From Phytopseudomonas argentinensis (GTDB lineage Bacteria; Pseudomonadota; Gammaproteobacteria; Pseudomonadales; Pseudomonadaceae), in NCBI RefSeq assembly GCF_900113905.1, contig NZ_FORC01000002.1, positions 668,772-732,771 of the forward strand: 64,000 bases of DNA, in the 5' to 3' direction. The stretch's first letter is position 1. Each line of letters starts with the position of its first letter. Positions 7,242 through 16,623 of the stretch are shown here, piece by piece. Made by a program: the position numbers and the translations under genes. The notes below the pieces were generated by a model. The model was not told where the DNA came from and made no database searches. It saw only the letters and a list, made by a program, of their open reading frames with translations.

Positions 7242-10200
7242 TTACGCGTGTGCGTCCTTCGGTTCGTCGCTCGGGCGGATCCTGAACCAGATGGCATACA
7301 TCGCCGGCAGGAACACCAGCGTCATGATGGTGCCCACGAAGGTGCCGCCGATCAGGGTGTAGGCCAGGGTTCCCCAGAACACGGAGTGCGTGAGCGGAAT
7401 GAAGGCGAGGATCGCCGCCAGTGCGGTCAGCAGTACCGGGCGAGCGCGCTGCACGGTGGCCTCGACCACGGCCTGGAAGGGGTCGAGCCCTTCGCGCTCG
7501 TTATGGTGGATCTGCCCGATCAGGATCAGCGTGTTGCGTATCAGGATCCCCGACAGCGCGATCAAACCGACCAAGGCGTTGATGCCGAACGGCTGCTGGA
7601 ATAGCAACAGCACCGGAACCACGCCAATCAGGCCCAGCGGTGAGGTGAGAAACACCATGACCATGGCCGAGATCGAGCGCACCTGCAGGATGATGATCAG
7701 CAGCGTCAGGGCGATCATGATCGGCAGCAACGGCGCGATCGCCTTGCTGGCCTTGCCGGACTCCTCGATGGAGCCGGCCATCTCGATCCGGTAGCCGGCC
7801 GGCAGCGCCTCGATGATCGGTTGCAGGTCTTTCCACACGGCCGTGGACACGTCCGGCGGCTGCAGCCCTTCGGCGATGTCGCCGCGCACGGTGATGGTCG
7901 GCGTGCGGTCGCGGCGGCGCAGGATCGGGTCTTCCATGCGCACATCCACTTCGCCGACCTGGGACAGCGGAATGCGCTGGCCGGCCGAGCCAACCAAGGT
8001 GAAGCCTGCGATCTTCGCCGGGTCGAGGCGAATATCCCCCGCCGCGCGACCGACCACCCGCACGGCGCGGATGTCCTCGCGCACCGAGGTAATTGGCACG
8101 CCGCTGAGCAGGAACTGCAGTTGCTGCGCCACGGCGTTGGAGCTCAGGCCAACGGCCTGCAGACGATCCTGATCCAGCGAGAAATGCAGCGTGGGTACTA
8201 GCGGCCCCCAATCGGCGTTCACCGTGCGCATCATCGGGCTGGCCTGCAACACGGACTGCACGCGGCTGGCGATTTCGCGCAGCTGCATGGCATCGGGCCC
8301 CATTACCCGGTAGGCCACCGGGTACGGTGAATACGGGCCGAACACCAGTTGGGTGACGCGCACCTTGGCCTCGGGCGCCAGGCCTTCGGAGGCCGCTTCA
8401 CGGATGCGCAGCTTGAGCGCTTCACGGGCCTCCTGACTGTCCGTCAGCACCACGATCTTGGCAAACGAAGGGTCGGGCAACTCCGGCGCCATGGCCAGGA
8501 AAAAGCGTGGCGGGCCCTGGCCGATGTAGGCGGTGACGATCTTGGCTTCTTCCTGCTCGCGCAGCCACGACTCGACCTTGATGGCCGTGGCGTTGGTCTG
8601 CTCGATGGACGTGCCGTAGGGCATCTGCAGCTCGACCAGCACTTCCGGGCGGTCGGACGTCGGGAAGAACTGCTTCTTCACCAGCCCCATGCCCAATATG
8701 GCCACTACGAACGCGGCGACGACTACCCCGGCCACCAGCCATTTGTAAGCGATGACGCGGCCCAGCAGGTTGCGGAAGCGGTTGTAATGACGCGTGTCGT
8801 AGATGGCTGCATGCCCACCCTCGACCTGCTTGATGTCGGGCAACAGCTTCACGCCCAGATAGGGGGTGAACGCCACGGCCACAACCCAGGAGGCGATCAA
8901 CGCAATACCGACGATCCAGAACATGTTGCTGGTGTACTCGCCGGCCGTGGACTGCGCGAAGCCGTTGGGCATGAAGCCGATGGCCGTGACCAGCGTACCG
9001 GAGAGCATCGGCGCTGCAGTGTGGCTCCAGGCGTAGGCCGAGGCCTTGAAGCGGTCGTAGCCCTCCTCCATCTTCACCACCATCATTTCGATGGCGATGA
9101 TGGCGTCGTCCACCAGCAGGCCCAGGGCGAGGATCAGCGAACCCAGGGTAATGCGGTCGAAATTCTTGCCGGTTGCCGCCATCACCACGAAGACGATGGC
9201 CAGGGTCAATGGTACGGCGGCCGCGACCACCACGCCCACGCGCCAGCCCATGCTGATAAAGCAGACCAGCATCACCACCAGCAGGGCGACGAAGAACTTG
9301 ACCATGAACTCATCGACGGACGAGCTGATGTTGACCGCCTGGTCGGTGACCTTGGCCAGCGTCATGCCCAGCGGCATGGCGTCATTGATGCTCGCCGTTT
9401 CCGCATCCAGCGCCGCGCCGAGGTCGAGGCCGTTCCAGCCATCGCGCATCACCACGCCGAGCAGCAGCGCGGGCTCGCCACCGTTGCGCACCAGAAAGGT
9501 GGCGGGATCCTCGTAGCCACGCTCCACGGTCGCCACATCGGCAAGTTTCAGGGTGCGCCCCTGCACGGCCATCGGCGTGTCACGGATCTTCGCCAGGGTG
9601 TCGAACGCGCCATCCAGGCGCATCACCACTTGCGGGCCGGAGGTTTCCACCGAGCCGGCTGGGGTCAGCGCGTTCTGGCTGTTGAGTGCGGCGAAGATGT
9701 CCTGTGCAGTCACGCCCAGCGTCGCCAGCCGGTCATGGGAAAAGGACACGAAAATGCGCTCGGCCTGCTCACCGATGATGTTGACCTTTTTCACGCCCGG
9801 CACATGCAGCAGGCGCTGACGCAGTGACTCGGCATCGCGCACCAGTTGGCGCTGCGGCTCGCCCCTGGCCTTCAGGGCATAGACCGCGAAAGTCACGTCG
9901 GAGAACTCGTCGTTGATCATTGGCCCGATGACACCGGCCGGCAACGTCTTGGCTTCATCACCCAGCTTCTTGCGGGCTTGGTAGAACTCCTCCTGCACCT
10001 GCGAAGGCGGCGTACTGTCGAGCAACGACACCATGGTGAACGCCAGGCCCGCGCGGGTGTAGGTTTCGCTGCGGTCGTACCAACGCAGCTCCTGCATGCG
10101 CTTTTCCAGAGGTTCGGCAACCTGATCCTGCATTTCCTGAGCCGTAGCGCCCGGCCAGGCGGTGATGACGGTCATCTGCTTAACGGTGAACGGCGGATCC

Positions 10201-10322
10201 TCCGCGCGGCCCAGCTGGAAGAACGCCAGGGTGCCGGCCACAGCGATCAGCAGGATGAGAAACAGCGTGATGGAACGCTCGCGCACCGCCAGGGCGGACA
10301 GGTTGAAACGCCCGTCGCTCAT
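7242..10322 (-). CDS. RND multidrug efflux permease (HAE1-type)
   Basis: A 1026-residue inner-membrane proton antiporter of the AcrB/MexF/TriC type. It has an N-terminal helix (SITLFLILLIAVAGTLAFFQ), a first porter domain, then TM2-6 with the proton-relay aspartate pair in GLLVDDAIIAIEM near residue 404, a second porter domain and a last helix bundle ending near residue 1015. Length is normal for the family. It starts inside the end of the fusion-protein gene with a 4-bp overlap (10319-10322) and is followed by fabF. It would form a tripartite pump with the lipoprotein fusion protein and probably the divergently encoded NodT-type channel. The substrate is unknown; TriC-like pumps export triclosan among others. 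Confidence 0.95.
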   Translation of the reverse strand: MSDGRFNLSALAVRERSITLFLILLIAVAGTLAFFQLGRAEDPPFTVKQMTVITAWPGATAQEMQDQVAEPLEKRMQELRWYDRSETYTRAGLAFTMVSLLDSTPPSQVQEEFYQARKKLGDEAKTLPAGVIGPMINDEFSDVTFAVYALKARGEPQRQLVRDAESLRQRLLHVPGVKKVNIIGEQAERIFVSFSHDRLATLGVTAQDIFAALNSQNALTPAGSVETSGPQVVMRLDGAFDTLAKIRDTPMAVQGRTLKLADVATVERGYEDPATFLVRNGGEPALLLGVVMRDGWNGLDLGAALDAETASINDAMPLGMTLAKVTDQAVNISSSVDEFMVKFFVALLVVMLVCFISMGWRVGVVVAAAVPLTLAIVFVVMAATGKNFDRITLGSLILALGLLVDDAIIAIEMMVVKMEEGYDRFKASAYAWSHTAAPMLSGTLVTAIGFMPNGFAQSTAGEYTSNMFWIVGIALIASWVVAVAFTPYLGVKLLPDIKQVEGGHAAIYDTRHYNRFRNLLGRVIAYKWLVAGVVVAAFVVAILGMGLVKKQFFPTSDRPEVLVELQMPYGTSIEQTNATAIKVESWLREQEEAKIVTAYIGQGPPRFFLAMAPELPDPSFAKIVVLTDSQEAREALKLRIREAASEGLAPEAKVRVTQLVFGPYSPYPVAYRVMGPDAMQLREIASRVQSVLQASPMMRTVNADWGPLVPTLHFSLDQDRLQAVGLSSNAVAQQLQFLLSGVPITSVREDIRAVRVVGRAAGDIRLDPAKIAGFTLVGSAGQRIPLSQVGEVDVRMEDPILRRRDRTPTITVRGDIAEGLQPPDVSTAVWKDLQPIIEALPAGYRIEMAGSIEESGKASKAIAPLLPIMIALTLLIIILQVRSISAMVMVFLTSPLGLIGVVPVLLLFQQPFGINALVGLIALSGILIRNTLILIGQIHHNEREGLDPFQAVVEATVQRARPVLLTALAAILAFIPLTHSVFWGTLAYTLIGGTFVGTIMTLVFLPAMYAIWFRIRPSDEPKDAHA

Positions 10323-11425
10323 GGCTGGCTCCCGGCGACTACAGGCACAGCGACCTGGGCAAGCCGCACTTCCTCGCCATCACGTAGCAGGTGGGCACCG
10401 AGGGCCACCACCTGCTCGCCGGCATTGAGCTGGCCAGCGACACGCGCCGCCTCATCGCCGATACCGACTACCTGAACGGGGCGCCAGGCGACTTTCGCCG
10501 GCTCGCCAGCAATCACCCACACGCCCGTACCAGTGCCCGGATCGTAAAGCGCGGCGATGGGTACCTGCAGCACCTGAGCCGCGCTGTTCGCGGCGGCGAT
10601 ATCGAGGGTGATGGTGGCGCCAAGTGGAGCATTGGCCAGCGCGCCGTCGAGTACGTAGCGGGCTTCAAAGGTACGCGTGGTGGCATCGGCGGCTTCGGAA
10701 AGCAGTCGCAGCCTGGCCGCAACCGAGGCGCCGCTGCTGCCATACAGCGCAGCCTGGGCGGTCGAGCCCGGCGCCGGTCGCAGGGTTTCGGGCAAGTGCA
10801 CGATGGCTTCGCGCTGCCCTGCTCGCGCGAGGCGCACCACTGGCTGCCCGGCACTGACCACCTGGCCGGGCTCGGCCAAGGTGTCCATCACCACCCCGTC
10901 GGCGTCGGCCAGCAGCGCCGCGTAGCTCGTGGCATTGCGCGCCACATCGGCCTGGGCCTGGGCAGCGCTGAGCTGCGCCCTGGCGGAATCGGCGGCGGCC
11001 TTGATCTGATCGTAGGTCGAGGCCGACACCGCCCCGGCAGCGACCAACCCGCGGTAACGCACCTCATCGTCAGCCGTCTGCTTGGCCCGCGCCCGGGCAG
11101 ACGCGACGGCCTCCTGCTGCGCCCGCGCATGCAGCTGCAGGTCGACGGGGTCGAGGCGCATCAACGGCTGGCCACGCCTGACTGTTTCGCCGGTATCGAC
11201 CAAGCGCTCGAGCACTTTGCCTGACACACGAAAGCCAAGGTCGCTCTGGGTGCGTGCGACCACCACCCCAGTGAAGGAACGGGCGGCCCCGGCTGCCTGT
11301 TCGACCGCTGCCCCGCGAACCAGCGGGGGCTTGTTGCGGGGGTCTTTCTGGGCAGACGAGTCGCCGCACGCCACCAATACGAGAGGCAGCAGGCAAACGG
11401 CAAATACGGCGGGCATGAGGCGCAT
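10319..11425 (-). CDS. RND efflux membrane fusion lipoprotein
   Basis: A 368-residue periplasmic adaptor. The signal peptide ends in a lipobox (LVLVACGDS, Cys20), so it should be lipid-anchored to the inner membrane. A barrel/lipoyl segment (GVVVARTQSDLGFRVSGKV) is split by an alpha-helical hairpin rich in Ala, Arg and Gln around residues 95-165, followed by the second lipoyl half (DADGVVMDTLAEPGQVVSAG). This is the HlyD/AcrA order. It is the first gene of the MFP-RND-fabF operon, and the operator at 11473-11496 lies 48 bp before its ATG. Translation is coupled to the pump gene through an ATGA overlap. Confidence 0.93.
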   Translation of the reverse strand: MRLMPAVFAVCLLPLVLVACGDSSAQKDPRNKPPLVRGAAVEQAAGAARSFTGVVVARTQSDLGFRVSGKVLERLVDTGETVRRGQPLMRLDPVDLQLHARAQQEAVASARARAKQTADDEVRYRGLVAAGAVSASTYDQIKAAADSARAQLSAAQAQADVARNATSYAALLADADGVVMDTLAEPGQVVSAGQPVVRLARAGQREAIVHLPETLRPAPGSTAQAALYGSSGASVAARLRLLSEAADATTRTFEARYVLDGALANAPLGATITLDIAAANSAAQVLQVPIAALYDPGTGTGVWVIAGEPAKVAWRPVQVVGIGDEAARVAGQLNAGEQVVALGAHLLRDGEEVRLAQVAVPVVAGSQP

Positions 11426-11472
11426 GGGGTTCCATCACTCGAGAGCAAATAAGGAACCTCATTTTCAAACTA

Positions 11473-11496
11473 GTGACCGATATTGTCAATGGTCAC
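11473..11496. promoter_or_regulatory. TetR operator 1 (GTGACC-N12-GGTCAC)
   Basis: A perfect 6-bp inverted repeat, GTGACC and GGTCAC around 12 bp (GATATTGTCAAT), sits between the tetR stop and the fusion-protein start. The same 24-bp geometry occurs at 12160-12183 before the outer-membrane channel gene. Two matched sites at the two promoters of one efflux locus strongly suggest they are operators of the local TetR repressor. Confidence 0.75.
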
Positions 11497-11505
11497 CAGA
11501 CATAA

Positions 11506-12120
11506 CTACGGAGCCAGGCTACGCAAAATAAGCGCCGGCAGGTGCGCGGCGGCCTCGGCGGCGTCGTCCAGGTTGTACTGCAACTGGGCGGAATTAACGT
11601 AGGGCCGCAGGATCAGAAAGATCGCATTGGTGGTTTCGTCCAGCGGCGTCTTGCGCTCGAATTCGCCCGCTTCACGGCCCTCGAGGAGAATCTGCTGGAT
11701 CAGCTCGCGAATGCGCAGCTCGTGCGCCTTGACCGAAGGCCACTGGTCGCGCGAGGCCACCGCCGCGATGTCGTAGAGCTTGCGGTCGTGAAAGAACAGA
11801 TCGCTGCCAGCCTCTGAAATCGAGCGAAACAGGCGCCTCAGCTTCTCAGAAGCACTTGGCGCGTCGGCCATCGCCGCTTCGACGATGCCCATGATCATGG
11901 CCAGGCGATTGGTGCAGATCACCCCACCGATCGCCTGCTTGGAATCGAAGAATTTGTAGATGTAGGCCTTGGAGAAACCGATCGCCTTGGCAAGATCCGA
12001 AACCGTGGTTTTCTCATAGCCGTAGTGGCCGAAATGTTGGGTCGCAGCGTTGATGATCTGGTCGCGGATCTCGTGATCCTGCGGCCCACGTGTGGTCGAG
12101 TTGTTCATATCTTCGTTCAT
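11506..12120 (-). CDS. TetR-family repressor of the efflux locus
   Basis: A 204-residue regulator. The N-terminal helix-turn-helix runs through YEKTTVSDLAKAIGFSKAYI and YKFFDSKQ (about residues 34-61), which is the canonical TetR domain. A variable all-helical ligand domain follows, as in AcrR/NalC-like efflux regulators. The start could be 12120 or the internal Met at 12108 (MNNSTT). It lies between the channel gene (divergent) and the MFP-RND-fabF operon (same strand, 80 bp downstream), with its putative 24-bp operators on both sides. It probably represses both and possibly itself; the inducer is unknown. Confidence 0.92.
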   Translation of the reverse strand: MNEDMNNSTTRGPQDHEIRDQIINAATQHFGHYGYEKTTVSDLAKAIGFSKAYIYKFFDSKQAIGGVICTNRLAMIMGIVEAAMADAPSASEKLRRLFRSISEAGSDLFFHDRKLYDIAAVASRDQWPSVKAHELRIRELIQQILLEGREAGEFERKTPLDETTNAIFLILRPYVNSAQLQYNLDDAAEAAAHLPALILRSLAP

Positions 12121-12159
12121 GCCTAAAGCTTAACTCCACGGTGAGCTGATTGACAGCAA

Positions 12160-12183
12160 GTGACCAATATATAATATAGTCAC
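12160..12183. promoter_or_regulatory. TetR operator 2 (GTGACC-N12-AGTCAC)
   Basis: GTGACC-AATATATAATAT-AGTCAC has the same 24-bp layout as operator 1 with one arm mismatch, and both share GTGACC-N-ATAT at the left. It lies in the 89-bp divergent region between tetR (start 12120) and the channel gene (start 12210). It overlaps an AT-rich tract likely to hold the -10 element, so binding could control both directions. Confidence 0.7.
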
Positions 12184-12209
12184 AAACCACATTTGCCTAA
12201 GAGATTCCC

Positions 12210-13673
12210 ATGCCAGCCATGCGCACCCTTGCACTCGTGATCAGCACCAGCCTGGCGGCGGGGTGCGCTGTCGGCCCGGATTACCATCGCCCGGACGCAC
12301 TTCTGGCCGACCGTTACCAGGGTCAGGCCGCCGTAGAGCAGCGAGTTGCGCCGACACCCGCCAGTTTCGCCCGCTGGTGGGAGGGCTTCGGCGACGTCCA
12401 GTTGAGCGCACTGGTCGACGAGGCCCTGGCGCAGAACCTCGACATCGCACAGGCCCGGGCCCGCGTTCTGCAAGCCCGCGCAGGCCTGGGCGCTGCCGAT
12501 GCAGCGCTGCTTCCCTCCGGGGCAATCAACGGCCAGGCTGCACGTGCTTATCAGTCGGTGGAAACGCCCCTGGGCCGGGTGCTGGACGCCACGCCCGGCT
12601 ACGACCGCTATGGTAATAGCTACGAGGCAAACCTCGAAGCGAGCTGGGAGCTGGATGTATTTGGCGGCCTGGGCCGTGGCAAGGACGCCGCCCTGGCGGA
12701 GTACCAGGCGTCAGAAGCCGGCGTCGTCGCCACGCGGCTGGCGATCGCCGCGCAGACTGCCGACATCTATACCAGCATCCGCGGCCTGCAGACGCGCCTG
12801 GCGATTGCCGAGCGACAGGTCGACACCCAGCAGGCATTGCTGGAGAAGGTTCGCCTGCTGAACGAGCGCGGCCTGGCCGCCGACTACCAAGTGCAACAGA
12901 CCGAAGGCGAGCTCGCGCAAGTCAGGGCCAGCGTGCCGGTCTTGCAGACGGGCCTCGATGCAGCCATGAATGTGATGGATGTGATGCTCGGCAGCGCGCC
13001 GGGCACCCACCGTGCCGAACTCGCTCACCCACGGGCCATTCCACGTGCGCCGCAGCTCGCGGCGACGGGCACGCCCGCCGACCTGCTGCGCCGCCGGCCG
13101 GACTTGATCGCCGCTGAGCGCCGACTGGTCGCCGCCAATGCGCGCATCGGCGAGGCGATCAGCGAGTATTACCCGAAGTTCTCACTCAGCGCCCTACTCG
13201 GCAGTGCCACCACGCAAAGCGGCAACCTGTTCAACGCTGGGGCCGCGCAATCGGCGGGTGTGCTGGGACTGCGCTGGCGGCTGTTCGACTTCGTGCGCAT
13301 CAATGCCCAGATCGATGGAGCCAAGGGCCAGGAAGCCGAGGCCCTCGCGGCTTACCGTGAGTCGGTACTGCGCGCCAGTGAGGATGTGGAGAATGCCTTC
13401 TCGGCACTGGTCAACAGCGAGACCCAGACGGATACACTGACGGCCGGTGAAACCTCCCTGGCAAGCGCCCGCCAGTCGTCCTTTACCGCGTATCAGAACG
13501 GCGCCGCCAGCCTCATCGACGTGCTCAACGCCGACCAGACCCTGTTGCGCGCGAGGGACGCTAGGGCCCAAGCCCAGATCGAATCCTCACGTGCAGGCAT
13601 CGCAGCATACCGTGCTCTAGGAGGAGGCTGGAATTCCGAACAACTGGCACGTGACCGCGCTGTTGAAAGGTGA
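12210..13673 (+). CDS. NodT-family outer-membrane efflux channel lipoprotein
   Basis: A 487-residue TolC/OprM-type channel. The signal peptide ends in a lipobox (SLAAGCAVGPDY, Cys19), and two repeated halves of the OEP domain follow (about residues 60-260 and 275-470) with the hallmark RRRPDLIAAERRLVAANARI at the start of the second half. It should form the outer-membrane exit duct for the adjacent MFP-RND pump. It is transcribed away from tetR behind operator 2, which keeps pump and channel under one repressor. Length is normal for the family. Confidence 0.94.
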   Translation: MPAMRTLALVISTSLAAGCAVGPDYHRPDALLADRYQGQAAVEQRVAPTPASFARWWEGFGDVQLSALVDEALAQNLDIAQARARVLQARAGLGAADAALLPSGAINGQAARAYQSVETPLGRVLDATPGYDRYGNSYEANLEASWELDVFGGLGRGKDAALAEYQASEAGVVATRLAIAAQTADIYTSIRGLQTRLAIAERQVDTQQALLEKVRLLNERGLAADYQVQQTEGELAQVRASVPVLQTGLDAAMNVMDVMLGSAPGTHRAELAHPRAIPRAPQLAATGTPADLLRRRPDLIAAERRLVAANARIGEAISEYYPKFSLSALLGSATTQSGNLFNAGAAQSAGVLGLRWRLFDFVRINAQIDGAKGQEAEALAAYRESVLRASEDVENAFSALVNSETQTDTLTAGETSLASARQSSFTAYQNGAASLIDVLNADQTLLRARDARAQAQIESSRAGIAAYRALGGGWNSEQLARDRAVER

Positions 13674-13795
13674 ATACTTGGAGTCCGCTTTTGGCCGATA
13701 GCAGCCAATAGCTAGTCTTCCGTGCAAGGCAGCGCCAGAGGTGCGCTGGCCCCCGCGCACCCACACCAAGCCACCCCCTTGATCCCCCGCACGCC

Positions 13796-15916
13796 CTACA
13801 ACGCCGTACGCATCACCAGCGCGAAACTTCGCGGTTCGCCATAGGTGTTGTAAGTATTGAAGTTGCCGACCCGTGCGTAGTAATGGCGGTCGAAGAGGTT
13901 ATTGCCCATCAGGGCCACCGAGGTCTTGCTACTGAATTCATAACCGACCTGGGCACTGGCCAGGGCATAACCGCCCTGGCTGCGTAGCGGGGTGTCGCTG
14001 CTGCCATCGGTGCCGCTGCTGACATGCAGGCCGCCCCCCACGAACAGGCCCTTGAGGCCGCCGTCCAGCAGGCGATATTTGGCGTAGGTTTTCAGGGAGT
14101 GGCGTGGCTCGTAGAGCGAGAACTTTTCGCCGGGCAGGAAGCGGTCCTCGAGGTACTGGCTGGTCAGGTAGCTGTAGCCGATCGAGAGGTTGAGGCTGTC
14201 GCTGGGCTTGCCGCTGATTTCCATTTCCCAGCCTTCCACTTGCACCTCGCCAGCCGAAACGAAGAAGCCTGGGTTGTTCAGGTCGCTCATGGCCCGGTTC
14301 GTGTCCTTGGTGCGGAACAGCGCAACGGAGGCGTCCACCGCGCCGTCGAGAAACGACGCCTTCAAGCCGGTTTCCCATTGCGCGCCGATTCTCGGTTCCA
14401 GGCTGGTGCCGCCGACCGTTTGCTGTGCCTGGGGAATGAATATGTCCGAGTAGCTGACGTAGCCGTTGAGATTGTCGGTGAAGGCGTAGATCACCGCGCC
14501 ATAGGGCGTGAACTCGCCGGTTTCCTTGCGCGAGGCGTTCCAGGCGCTCGGGGTGGAGGGCGCGACGCTACGGCTGCGGTATTCGAAGTCGCTGCTGCGC
14601 CCGCCGAGCACCACCGTCAGTGGGTCGGTCAGGGACAGGCGCAACTGCCCGTAGATACCCCGCTGGGTGGTCTCGTTTTCGGCGCCATTGGTAAACACGA
14701 AGTCGGGTTCCGGAACGACGTCTGGATCGTTTATCGGCACCCCAAAGAAGGGCGCCGCATTGACGCTGCGCGACTGGTTCGCCTGGCGATCCTGGTTGTA
14801 GCCCAGGGTGGCGTGGTGGTTTCGGCCCAGCGCGGAGAAGGGACCAGTGAGGTACAGGTCGAAGGCGTTGCGCTCGGTGTCGCCGTCGTTCTTGCGGCGG
14901 TTGTAGCGGGCGATCATGCCGCTGTCCGGATCGACGCCCGCGCCTGCTCCCGGTGCGGGAAAGGCATCCTTCCAGAATTTGTCCTGGGTACGGTTGATCA
15001 GCTTGCTCTTGAGCTGCCAGCCGTTGGCGAAGGCGTGCTCGAGATCCAGGGCAATTTCCGTGGTTTCGTAGGCGAAGCGTGCCCACTCGGGGTACACGTG
15101 GGTCGAGCGCGGCACGTCGAGAAAGCGGCCGTCGGTATAGGCCGGCAGGCCCATGCTCGGCGAGTCCATATGGTCTTCCTGGTGGCTGCCGGTCAATGAC
15201 ACCACGGTGTCCGGGGTGAGCTGGTAGTCGAGCGTGGCGTAGCCGAGCCACTTGTCCTTGTGGCTCACATCCCAGAAGTAATCCTGCTCCTGCCAGGCAG
15301 CGACCACGCGGCTGCGCAGGCGGCCGTCTGCATCCAGCGGTGCGCCGGCGTCGACCATGACCCGATGGTTATTCCAGGAGCCGACCGAGGTGGTCAGCGA
15401 CACGCCTGGCTCGTACAGCCCGCGTTTACGCACCATGTTGACCAGCCCACCACCGCTGCCGGAGCCCATGAACAAGGCGGCCGGCCCGCGCAGTACTTCC
15501 ACGCGCTCGTAGATGGCCATGTCGTATTCCTGGATTCCCGAGCTGCCGCCATACACCGGTACGCCGTCGTAGGCCATGTCCAGGCTGTAGCCGCGAGAAT
15601 AGTACTGCTGGGTGATGGAGTCCCACGGCACCACCGATACCCCGGTCACTTCGTTGAGCACTTCGCCAATGGTGGTGAGGTTCTGATCATCCATGCGCGT
15701 GCGGGTAATGGCGCTGACCGACTGCGGAATGTCGATCGGCGCCAGGGCGCTCTTGGTGCCTACCGTCAGCGCTTCGGCCTTGTAGCTGGCGCGTTCTTCG
15801 ACAGACCCGCTGACCTTGGTAGCCGGCAGGGTGCGGGTTGAGGTTTCGGCCCAGGTCTCTGCAGTCAGAGTTGCCAGAGCGGTAAAGGCCAGGAGGCGGT
15901 AGGGAGGCTGGTTCAT
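13796..15916 (-). CDS. TonB-dependent siderophore receptor without signalling domain
   Basis: A 706-residue outer-membrane receptor. A signal peptide (RLLAFTALATLTAETWAE) is followed by a plug domain (IDIPQSVSAITRTRMDDQN, RVEVLRGPAALFMGSGSGG) and a 22-strand barrel that ends YGEPRSFALVMRTAL. The plug and C-terminus match ferric-siderophore receptors of the FhuA/FpvA group. It lacks the N-terminal STN domain seen in the receptor at 43383, so it should transport without sigma-factor signalling. It stands alone, with no sigma or TonB genes beside it. An AT-rich palindrome and GTAAC repeats just upstream may mediate metal control. The ligand is unknown. Confidence 0.92.
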   Translation of the reverse strand: MNQPPYRLLAFTALATLTAETWAETSTRTLPATKVSGSVEERASYKAEALTVGTKSALAPIDIPQSVSAITRTRMDDQNLTTIGEVLNEVTGVSVVPWDSITQQYYSRGYSLDMAYDGVPVYGGSSGIQEYDMAIYERVEVLRGPAALFMGSGSGGGLVNMVRKRGLYEPGVSLTTSVGSWNNHRVMVDAGAPLDADGRLRSRVVAAWQEQDYFWDVSHKDKWLGYATLDYQLTPDTVVSLTGSHQEDHMDSPSMGLPAYTDGRFLDVPRSTHVYPEWARFAYETTEIALDLEHAFANGWQLKSKLINRTQDKFWKDAFPAPGAGAGVDPDSGMIARYNRRKNDGDTERNAFDLYLTGPFSALGRNHHATLGYNQDRQANQSRSVNAAPFFGVPINDPDVVPEPDFVFTNGAENETTQRGIYGQLRLSLTDPLTVVLGGRSSDFEYRSRSVAPSTPSAWNASRKETGEFTPYGAVIYAFTDNLNGYVSYSDIFIPQAQQTVGGTSLEPRIGAQWETGLKASFLDGAVDASVALFRTKDTNRAMSDLNNPGFFVSAGEVQVEGWEMEISGKPSDSLNLSIGYSYLTSQYLEDRFLPGEKFSLYEPRHSLKTYAKYRLLDGGLKGLFVGGGLHVSSGTDGSSDTPLRSQGGYALASAQVGYEFSSKTSVALMGNNLFDRHYYARVGNFNTYNTYGEPRSFALVMRTAL

Positions 15917-15946
15917 CGACAGGGCGCCAGAGAAAGGGGCGCAAAG

Positions 15947-15987
15947 ATTAATAGTAACGTTATTATGTAACGATCGATAAATGTAAC
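15947..15987 (-). promoter_or_regulatory. AT-rich control region of the siderophore receptor
   Basis: An imperfect palindrome is centred on AACGTT at 15956-15961. Three direct GTAAC copies sit at 15954, 15967 and 15983. The whole lies 31-71 bp upstream of the receptor start. The match to the Fur consensus is poor, so which regulator binds is open. Confidence 0.3.
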
Positions 15988-16077
15988 AGTTTGTGTCTTT
16001 AGCCTGGGCACTGAGTCTGCTCAGTCGGGAGCGTGGAAAAAATCATCGATGCAACTATTGATTGTGGTGCGCGGTGA

Positions 16078-16263
16078 TCAGGCGCCTGCTCGATTGCAGC
16101 TCGCTGTCACCACCGGAGAATGCGCAACATGGGTGGAGCGCTGCGGTGATGACCAAGTCCGTAGCGGCAGTCCGGCAATAAGAGGCGAGCACCAATCGAT
16201 GCGTGCGCCGAGCTTGGTTCCCAGCGCCAGCAGCGACCGTCCAAGCGCCTTATAAAGCTCCAT
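16078..16263 (-). CDS. Possible small protein (61 aa)
   Basis: A 61-codon frame beginning MELYKALGRSLLALGTKLGA, preceded by TAGGAGT at good ribosome-site spacing. The C-terminal half (RSTHVAHSPVVTASCNRAGA) looks less protein-like and no family is recognised. It sits alone in a 707-bp stretch between the siderophore receptor and the chemoreceptor. The rest of that stretch (16264-16623) shows nothing I can support. The ribosome site is the main argument. Confidence 0.3.
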   Translation of the reverse strand: MELYKALGRSLLALGTKLGARIDWCSPLIAGLPLRTWSSPQRSTHVAHSPVVTASCNRAGA

Positions 16264-16623
16264 GCTCTTACTCCTAAGGTTGGCAGAAGGCGCAGGGCTT
16301 GCCCTGCTAGCGAACAGGCGCAGAGGTGAGCGCGCGTCCCCCAACGCCGCAACAAGGTGGTGGGAAAGGGGCGGCGCCCCCGACGCAGAGCGCAGCGTCG
16401 TGCTTAGGTTCTTCGCATGCGCCAGGCAGCGGTGTGAGCAGACCATAGGTCGTAGGCGCCGGTTGCAGATGCCGATATCATAATGATGGCAAAAAAGGCG
16501 CAACCTTTCTTGTGCTACCCCAGTCCTACCCAGCGCTGACGACTCCCCCGAGTGGCCAGCCTGCTGAAAGCACACCGTTCGCCATGGATTCGGCATTTCT
16601 CGCATTCTTCTGAGTACCGAACC

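Noticed and set aside
8349..9827. A 492-codon plus-strand frame opposite the RND pump gene
   Set aside because: Antisense to a pump with all family motifs; it is His/Asp/Gln-rich with no start context.
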